A DNA stretch of 64,000 bases from contig NC_081812.1 in NCBI RefSeq assembly GCF_030704535.1, positions 16,093,001 to 16,157,000 of the forward strand, read 5' to 3'. The DNA comes from Vitis vinifera (lineage: Eukaryota > Streptophyta > Magnoliopsida > Vitales > Vitaceae). The notes under the pieces were generated by a model, which was not told the origin of the DNA, ran no database searches, and worked only from the letters and a program-made list of their open reading frames with translations. The number at the start of each line of letters is the position of its first letter. Positions within the stretch are counted from its first letter, which is position 1. Of this stretch, positions 57,976 to 64,000 are shown piece after piece. The position numbers and the translations under genes are program-made.

Positions 57976-59617
57976 TCAATGTCCTTCCCTCATTCGCTTC
58001 CTTAAATTTGATCTGAAATTGATGTTTGAACCTGACTGCATCTTTGACACAGAGAGATTGACGTGGCAATCACATGTGTTCGTCCCCTTCATTGTTAGCA
58101 CTGTTATTGGACTTGAAGGGCAGTATTTGGAGTTCCCGCAGACTTTTATCTTGTACAGTGGATCAGTCATTCTTAATTCCATGATCTTTTGGCACCTTGC
58201 TAGATCATCCTAGAAATTTGAAAACCCCCCCCATAAATAAAACACACTGCATTCAATTACATGAGCAAGCTCATAAAATTTAATATATTTACCTTTTGTT
58301 CTGGAGGAATGAAATCAGTAAGATAAGTCATGACACTGGCATCTGATTTTGAGGAAAGTAATTCTTCTGAACAGCATCTTATCGCAGATACAGCAACAAC
58401 AGATGGCCTGAAGTCCAGGAATTTAGAATCTGGACGGATCAAATATGTTGTGAGTGTAATTCTAATTTATTACCAAACATGAATCTACCAGAGTGATTCG
58501 GATTGAACTAGTGAAGCTACTGAGTTCTTCTAATTATATGTTATAGTCGGCAAGCTGTTCTTAAAGATTTCTTAATCAAAATGTGATGGGTAGTTTGTGT
58601 AGAAATGTTTGGCTAGGCCTATCTTGTAAATAGCATGGAGGATTCAAGTACATGGAACAAGGTGTAGTTTTGGATTTGATGGAAATGAAGTTACCAGAAA
58701 GAGAATGGAGAAGCAGGTCGGTGACTCGGGTGATTAACTCCTGGTGAAGGTAAGGCTGCAGGGAGTCTATACTCCATAACAAAAGTTCTGCAAAGGTGTA
58801 AGGTGTTGTTGAGCGAAGGCGCCATCCTAGTGCTTGGAGTAGTGTCAATTCCATCCGCTGGATTGTGCTTGATTCAAATGAGTGTTCCAGGTCCTCCATC
58901 TTCAACCATAACAATAACCGTATAAACTGATATATAATTTTAGGTCTGTAATGCTAATAACAGTGAAGTTAAGAATAATAATAACTTGTCATCTCACCTG
59001 GATTTCGTCAAAGGAAGGAGTGAAGGATTCAGTAAACTTGGAAGCAACAGATAAGCATGCAACTGACAGTAATTCAACCATCCAGTATTTCCAACCCTGT
59101 CAGGTATATTTTAAAAGAAAATTTTCAGTCCAAAAATAATTAGAAAATGAACAAAGAAAAAATGAATTCCAGAACTCGTTATTTCTTACATGCCATTGAT
59201 TCATTGAAATAAATCGATCAAGGTAATTTGCAGCACTGAAAACTGTTTCAAGAGAGAGATTCAATCGACTACGAGACTGAAAGACAGAAATAAGATGCAT
59301 AATTAGCGTATAAAACACTGAAAAAGAGGGGGTGAAGATCGATGGAGAAGACCAAAAATGACCTTGATGATCCATTGTATAACCCTGAACCTAGAGATTC
59401 CCATATCATCGAACCGGAGACGGTGGGCGTATTCAGGTTCAGGCATGTAACTGAGCTCCTGGCGCATGCAAATAGCGAGAGCCTGCTCGCGATCTTGTTT
59501 AGTGGTATAGAATGAAGAAGCGTAAATGTCGAAATTGGGTTGCATGGGTGCACGACAGGGTGGGTCAGGAGTTACAGGACTGGTAAGCCATATTTCATCA
59601 CAGAGGAGGCTCTCCAT
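57976..59617 (-). CDS. CYCD7;1: D-type cyclin, CYCD7;1-like
   Basis: Regulatory partner of CDKA that promotes G1/S by targeting the retinoblastoma protein (family knowledge); CYCD7;1 in Arabidopsis is linked to the last division of the stomatal lineage. Exons: 59617-59363, 59276-59190, 59096-58998, 58899-58695, 58429-58293, 58209-57976, giving 338 aa. The Rb-binding LxCxE motif is at residues 4-8 (LLCDE). The cyclin N-fold has RFRVIQWIIKSRSRLNLSLE, ANYLDRFIS and WMVELLSVACLSVASKF. The C-fold starts near IQRMELTLLQALGWRLRSTT. The phrase TRSRLNLSYETVFSAAN, which I recall for CYCD7;1, is nearly identical, hence the subclass. A Met eleven codons upstream (59,650) is in frame, but MESLLCDE aligns with the family start. 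Confidence 0.85.
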
Positions 59618-59650
59618 TATTAGTTCCAAAACACTGTTAGGAGAGCACAT

Positions 59651-61152
59651 ACAAATTTATAACTGGGAGAGGCGGAGATTGGGAAGATGGAAATGGTCTG
59701 ACATGACAAACCGATTGGAAGTACCCTCTGTAACGCTTTTACCTCTCTCGTACAACCAGGGAAAGGAAGAGAGGGGAAGTTATAGAGAGTTGGAGGGGGG
59801 TCTGTGAGAGAGAAATTGAGAGGGGAGATTTAAATTAATGGGGACACGTCCCACATGAAAGGGGTAAATGCAGGATGGAGGAGTGGGAGTGGGAGAGAAG
59901 GGGGATTTTATTTTGACCGCAGTAACGAATGGCGTGCTGGCGGGCACGAGGAATAGGGTGTATTTAAATGCGCCTTCTATTTACGACTATGTGATTTATG
60001 CCCTCTTTGCATGAGGAGGGACTAGGGAGCGGGTGTTGCTTCGCCAGTTATTGCATCCGAGAGTCCAGGAATTGGAGGGCCCCACTCAACTGAACAGCGG
60101 ACCGCGGGACACCCACGCCCTCTCTCCTACAGTCTCTTTTGCTGTTGCACGTGGGGCCACGTTCTGATCATCTTCAACTCATGAGCCCATCACAAACTAT
60201 TAACGGACAAACCAACTACCCACTTACTACTGTGATGCGCATGTTGATTTTTATTTTTTTCCTTTTTTTATCCGTGACAACACCACGGCTTGCATTCGCA
60301 TCATGTTGGGATTCAGCATCTTGCAGCTTCACAGTTCACAGACAATCCGAAAGGGTGGCATTAACAGGAAACTTACTAAAAAGGTAAAAAGACGGGCCAA
60401 TACTCAAAAACAGTCAACGCCCCCCTGCAACTTTTTATCAATTATCACCAGTGTTACAATCGACACTTCAACACCACCCCTACATTCCCATTGTTTCACC
60501 ACTGGCATACTACCTGCATTATACTGCTAGCAAATGCATCTTTTTTTCTTCTTTCCTCTCCTTTTTTTTTTTCCACTCTTTCTTTTTTGTGATAAAGGGC
60601 CAACTTGACCTTTGGAGTGACTATTGGAGAAGGATCCATCAGACAAAGTACACATGTGACAATTCCTTTTTGTTTCAACAAACACACAATTCAATGATGG
60701 ACAAAGTCGTTACACTCATCTACAAAGTTGCAGGGCGGGAGCTTTTGGGGAGAAGCATGTTGGAAAATTGTTGCTCCAACAACATTCATAAGAAAAAATA
60801 ACATGTCATGTAGCAAAAAAATCAAGAACATAAATGGCAAAGAAATTGCTTTGTTTCTCAATACACTTCTTGCAAGGAACAAATATATGAATTCTTATTT
60901 ATGTGACAGTATTACCATAATGAGATTAAGGTAAAAATTACTGATTAGCAAATAGAATCTCGCCAGAACAAGGCTCATCATCTCAGAATTTTGGTTAAAC
61001 ATTCACATGCTAAATTCTCACTCTCCATTGTCATGACACAAGACTGCATAATTTTCACAAACAAAAGTAGATGCACATCTTGTCAACTCATTTGCCGGCA
61101 ACAATGCACAAACCAGATGCAAATGCTAATCTTGGAAATAACCGCCTGCACT
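59651..61152. other. Cyclin promoter and spacer
   Basis: Includes GA/GGGAGA-rich sequence just above the cyclin (about 59,730-59,910), typical of a leader or core promoter. Open frames here are not protein-like. The last part is probably GID4 3' UTR. Confidence 0.45.
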
Positions 61153-62032
61153 TCATTGCAACTCGTAAGATGAAAAACTGAAACCTGATCTACCTTCATT
61201 GGTGGATTTCAGCTCAAGCTTCTGAAATGGGCTGCAGGATGTTTCAATTACATGCACCATTGATCAAAAAAGGGGATTGTTAAACTAGGTAGAATGCTTT
61301 GGCCAAATAAAAGAAGAAGAAAGGGGTGAGGGAGGAAACCATACCTACTATTAGGATCATAATAAAAACCATTAATGGAGCCATCATTACAAGAGAAGCA
61401 AACATAGTAAAAGCCAGCAATAGTTAACCCACAATCTGTTCCAACATTAACAAAGTATTGCTCTTTCCATCTCTGAAATAATACATCAAAAATATATATA
61501 TATATAAAGTTATCACTTGACAAAGACAGTTCTTTCACCAATTAATGAAAATGTAATTGAGATCATTTGGTTTTTTTGACAGGCAAAATAATTGAGACCA
61601 GATTACCATAAATATATACTGATAGTTACTCAGGTCCAAAGATTTGCCTCCATCAGCCTCCACTTGGCCCTAAAAATAAAGAGTTATTAAGAGAGCATAA
61701 ATTCCACATGTGAAAGAGAAGAGTACAGACCCTTACCACAAGGGGTGAAAAAGATGGAAACTTAGTCCAGTGCCTTATGTCATCCTCTGGCCTGTTAACA
61801 ATTTCCAAAATGATTAACTGTAGGGAAAGGGGTTTTTGTTTCCAAATTTATATAGCTAGAAGTAATCCAAATCAGCTTGTTTACCACTATTGCTAAACTA
61901 AACAGGATCCATGCCAAGAAAAGAAAAGAAAAAAGAACATCAACATACGATGCTTCCCATTTGCCTGTGAAGAAAGTGTAATTCTTGGCATCAACAATCT
62001 CTCCTTCCCAAAAAGTTACAACCTGAGATGCA

Positions 62033-62086
<54 letters not shown>

Positions 62087-62645
62087 AATAAATAAATAAA
62101 AACACAGTAAATGCTCGATGAAGGCTACAAAGACTCTGAAAGCTGTCATTGGTATGCCTTATTTCTGCGAGTGCAACTAAAGCCATAATTTACAGAAGCC
62201 CCAAATCTTTTTGAATAAGCTCTAGATATGGAATGTTAAAGTTATATATCTGATGACTAGTTTTGCCCATTTAAAATCTTAGTTAACTAAATCTACTTCC
62301 TCAAATGGGGCCCTCTTGAAATGTTGTCAGGGTTTCTCTACAGTAGGTTGATATCCACTTTTCCCTTTTATGTCATTTTGATTAATGATATCAATGAATT
62401 TATGTCCAGTGGTGTTGCTATATATATCAAAGAACAGCATGAACAGGGGAAAAAATTACATGGAACCTAATGGCTTATATGAAAAAAAGAAGCTGACTTA
62501 CTGGTGTGTCTGCCATTGGAACATTAAGGGCTTCCATAGTGCCACATAGATAACCATGATCAAGGTCACAACCTTGGATACGGACGTTAACTCTCCATGC
62601 TTCGTCCTTTTGTACACTAGAGACATTCTGAGTACCAGAAAAGGC
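61153..62645 (-). CDS. GID4: GID4/Vid24-like substrate receptor of the GID/CTLH E3 ligase, 5' partial
   Basis: Recognises N-degron substrates for the GID/CTLH ubiquitin ligase in yeast and animals; the plant role is less clear. Six exons visible: 62645-62502, 62022-61949, 61791-61737, 61669-61607, 61472-61345, 61231-61153, joining to 180 aa plus stop. The Vid24 beta-barrel motifs are all there: VNVRIQGCDLDHGYLCGTME, PVVTFWEGEIVD, YTFFTGKWEASPEDDIRHW, YIFMRWKEQYFVN, ISGFYY-like IAGFYYVCF and GSINGFYYDPNSSPFQKLEL. The chain begins mid-protein (AFSGTQNVSS); the first exon, with the start codon, should lie beyond 64,000. The visible part of intron 1 is at least 1.35 kb. Confidence 0.9.
61554..61600 (-). 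mobile_element. Tail-only LINE insertion next to a GID4 splice donor
   Basis: TAATTGAGATCA (61554-61565) and TAATTGAGACCA (61589-61600) flank 23 bases that read TTTTGCCTGTCAAAAAAACC on the minus strand, a LINE 3' terminus. The right copy ends at the 6th-7th base of the intron whose GT is at 61606-61605. Confidence 0.5.
62033..62101. repeat. (AAT)n/(AAAT)n microsatellite in a GID4 intron
   Basis: About 15 AAT units followed by about five AAAT units, starting 11 bases upstream of the GID4 exon whose acceptor is at 62,023-62,024 on the minus strand. Confidence 0.9.
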
Positions 62646-64000
62646 CTGTAACAAAATTATGCAGCAAGGCTAAACTGACACTTTTCATCTTATTCAACAA
62701 AAAGTATGCCGCCTTTAAATGAATGACAAACTCATGCACGTGCATGCAGAAACTTTGATTCAGATGAATCTAAACATTTGAATTGTGGGTACATGAGCAT
62801 TACAGAAACGCTTATTCCCGATAAATCTCATCTCATTAATTTTACAAAGGCAAATTAAAAGTAATTTTACAATCCTGTCTTACCTATTGAAAGAAAAAAA
62901 AAATGTACAAGTTGGCAGCTATGTTGTCTCCAAACATTTGAATAACACTGGATCCTATTCTCCCTTTATTAGCAGTAATAGTATGATGCACTGGTCTAAA
63001 ATAAAATTTATTAAGAAAAAAAAAATTATCATAACTTTGAGATGAAAATGGATCTCCAAAATCTATTCAAGAAAAAATAAATAATAAATAAATAAATAAA
63101 AACCTACATTATCTATCAAGGATATTAGGATATTTAGGTAATTTTGCAATATTTTAGGTGTCATTGTTATTTAGTAGTTGAAATTTGAGTTTTATTTAAA
63201 ATTTGGAAGTTTTGGAATTCTCCTTGAAAAAAGTTTCTAAATTTTCTATTTTCTAAATTAATCTCTTTTTTTAAAATGTTTCTATTTTGAATCATTAGAA
63301 ACTTTATAATAAGAAGTTTGTACAAATTAAGTTTATTTTTTAATAGTTTCATTCAAAATTTAGGGTTTTCTAGAGCCTATAAATAAGACAAATTAATGTA
63401 AAATGAGATTTAGGACTGACAACTAATAATGTTAAGGGTTAAATATGCTTTACCCCCTCACATTCAAAACTCAACACTTTATCCCCCAAACTTATTAGAG
63501 AACGATAATTTAGTGGCCAAACTTGTTAAAAAGTCAATGAGCAGTTTGTTAAGGGAAAAATAAGGTCGAAATGCAAAAAAAAAACACATGTTTTTCAAAT
63601 TCAAAGTTATCACACTTCATAGTTGCATGTAGAAATTTCGAATAGCCATGCAAACATCTTTCTAAAATCAAAAAGAAAAAAAATCAAAACTAGTGACTAT
63701 CATATTTCAAAAGCATTTGAGGAATTCCGCTTCAAAGTAATCAATTTAAAGTTGGTTATTCCTAAATTGAAAAACTAGAGTGAAAAAAAGAACAACTCCT
63801 TTTATAATTTTATGAAAGGTTTATAATTAGCAGCAAACTGTTGGGTTTTGAATGTTAGAAGGTAAAGTGTAAAACATGTCAAAGGTTGAAAGAGTAAAGT
63901 GCACTGAACCCTAATATTAACTTTTTCTTTCTATATCTTGCAAATCTCAATGGTGAGACTATATTTTCTTCTAAGTGAGACATCTATAAAAGACTTTAGT
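62646..64000. other. GID4 intron 1 (visible part)
   Basis: AT-rich sequence with an (AAAT)n stretch near 63,070-63,100. No exon matching the expected GID4 N terminus was found before the window ends, so I take it as intron or promoter. Confidence 0.4.

Noticed and set aside
60139-60801. Open frames of 82-116 codons above GID4
   Set aside because: T-rich stretches and mixed composition, no introns or motifs; not protein-like.
1-64000. A novel defence or biosynthetic gene cluster
   Set aside because: Apart from the oxygenase tandem, neighbouring genes belong to unrelated housekeeping, plastid, cell-cycle and stress families; nothing ties them into one system.

Overview
This is nuclear DNA of a flowering plant. 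Genes are split by many GT-AG introns, intergenic DNA is very AT-rich, and plant-type LINEs, Ty1/copia remnants and Tourist-like MITEs are common. The gene families (SRG1-like 2-oxoglutarate oxygenases, thaumatin-like protein, OHP1, D7-type cyclin) and the repeat style fit a woody eudicot; grapevine (Vitis) is my best guess, from recall and not from a search.

Layout. (1) 1,939-28,453, minus: an 18-exon gene for the UTP21/WDR36 subunit of the small-subunit processome (905 aa). Its introns are swollen by at least eight LINE remnants, a copia 3' end and a MITE. (2) 30,333-34,402, plus: the Hsp70 nucleotide-exchange factor FES1A (396 aa), with heat-shock elements upstream and a GC-AG first intron; it is arranged head-to-head with UTP21 across 1.9 kb. 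(3) 36,577-45,712, minus: two SRG1-like 2OG-Fe(II) oxygenase genes with a third exon-4 relic between them. They are separated by a 2.2-kb long-TIR foldback element, microsatellite expansions and a copia relic. The first gene has lost its N-terminal start into a microsatellite. (4) 46,943-47,761, minus: a secreted thaumatin-like protein. (5) 51,362-54,061, plus: a 12-exon TPR-like protein, probably mitochondrial. (6) 55,965-56,510, minus: the thylakoid one-helix protein OHP1. (7) 57,976-59,617, minus: a D-type cyclin, best matched to CYCD7;1. (8) 61,153-62,645, minus: the 3' part of GID4, substrate receptor of the GID/CTLH E3 ligase; its first exon lies beyond 64,000.

The genes are independent housekeeping or stress genes, not a pathway cluster; only the oxygenases form a tandem family. 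Exon boundaries were worked out by hand from frame, splice-site and recalled-homolog agreement. Every joined reading frame closes without internal stops, so the models should be good to a few bases.

I found no new molecular system. The most interesting pattern is a set of about five very short insertions (about 18-30 bp). They consist only of a LINE 3' terminus (TATCAAAA plus A-run) and are flanked by direct repeats of about 12-19 bp. Two lie next to splice sites.
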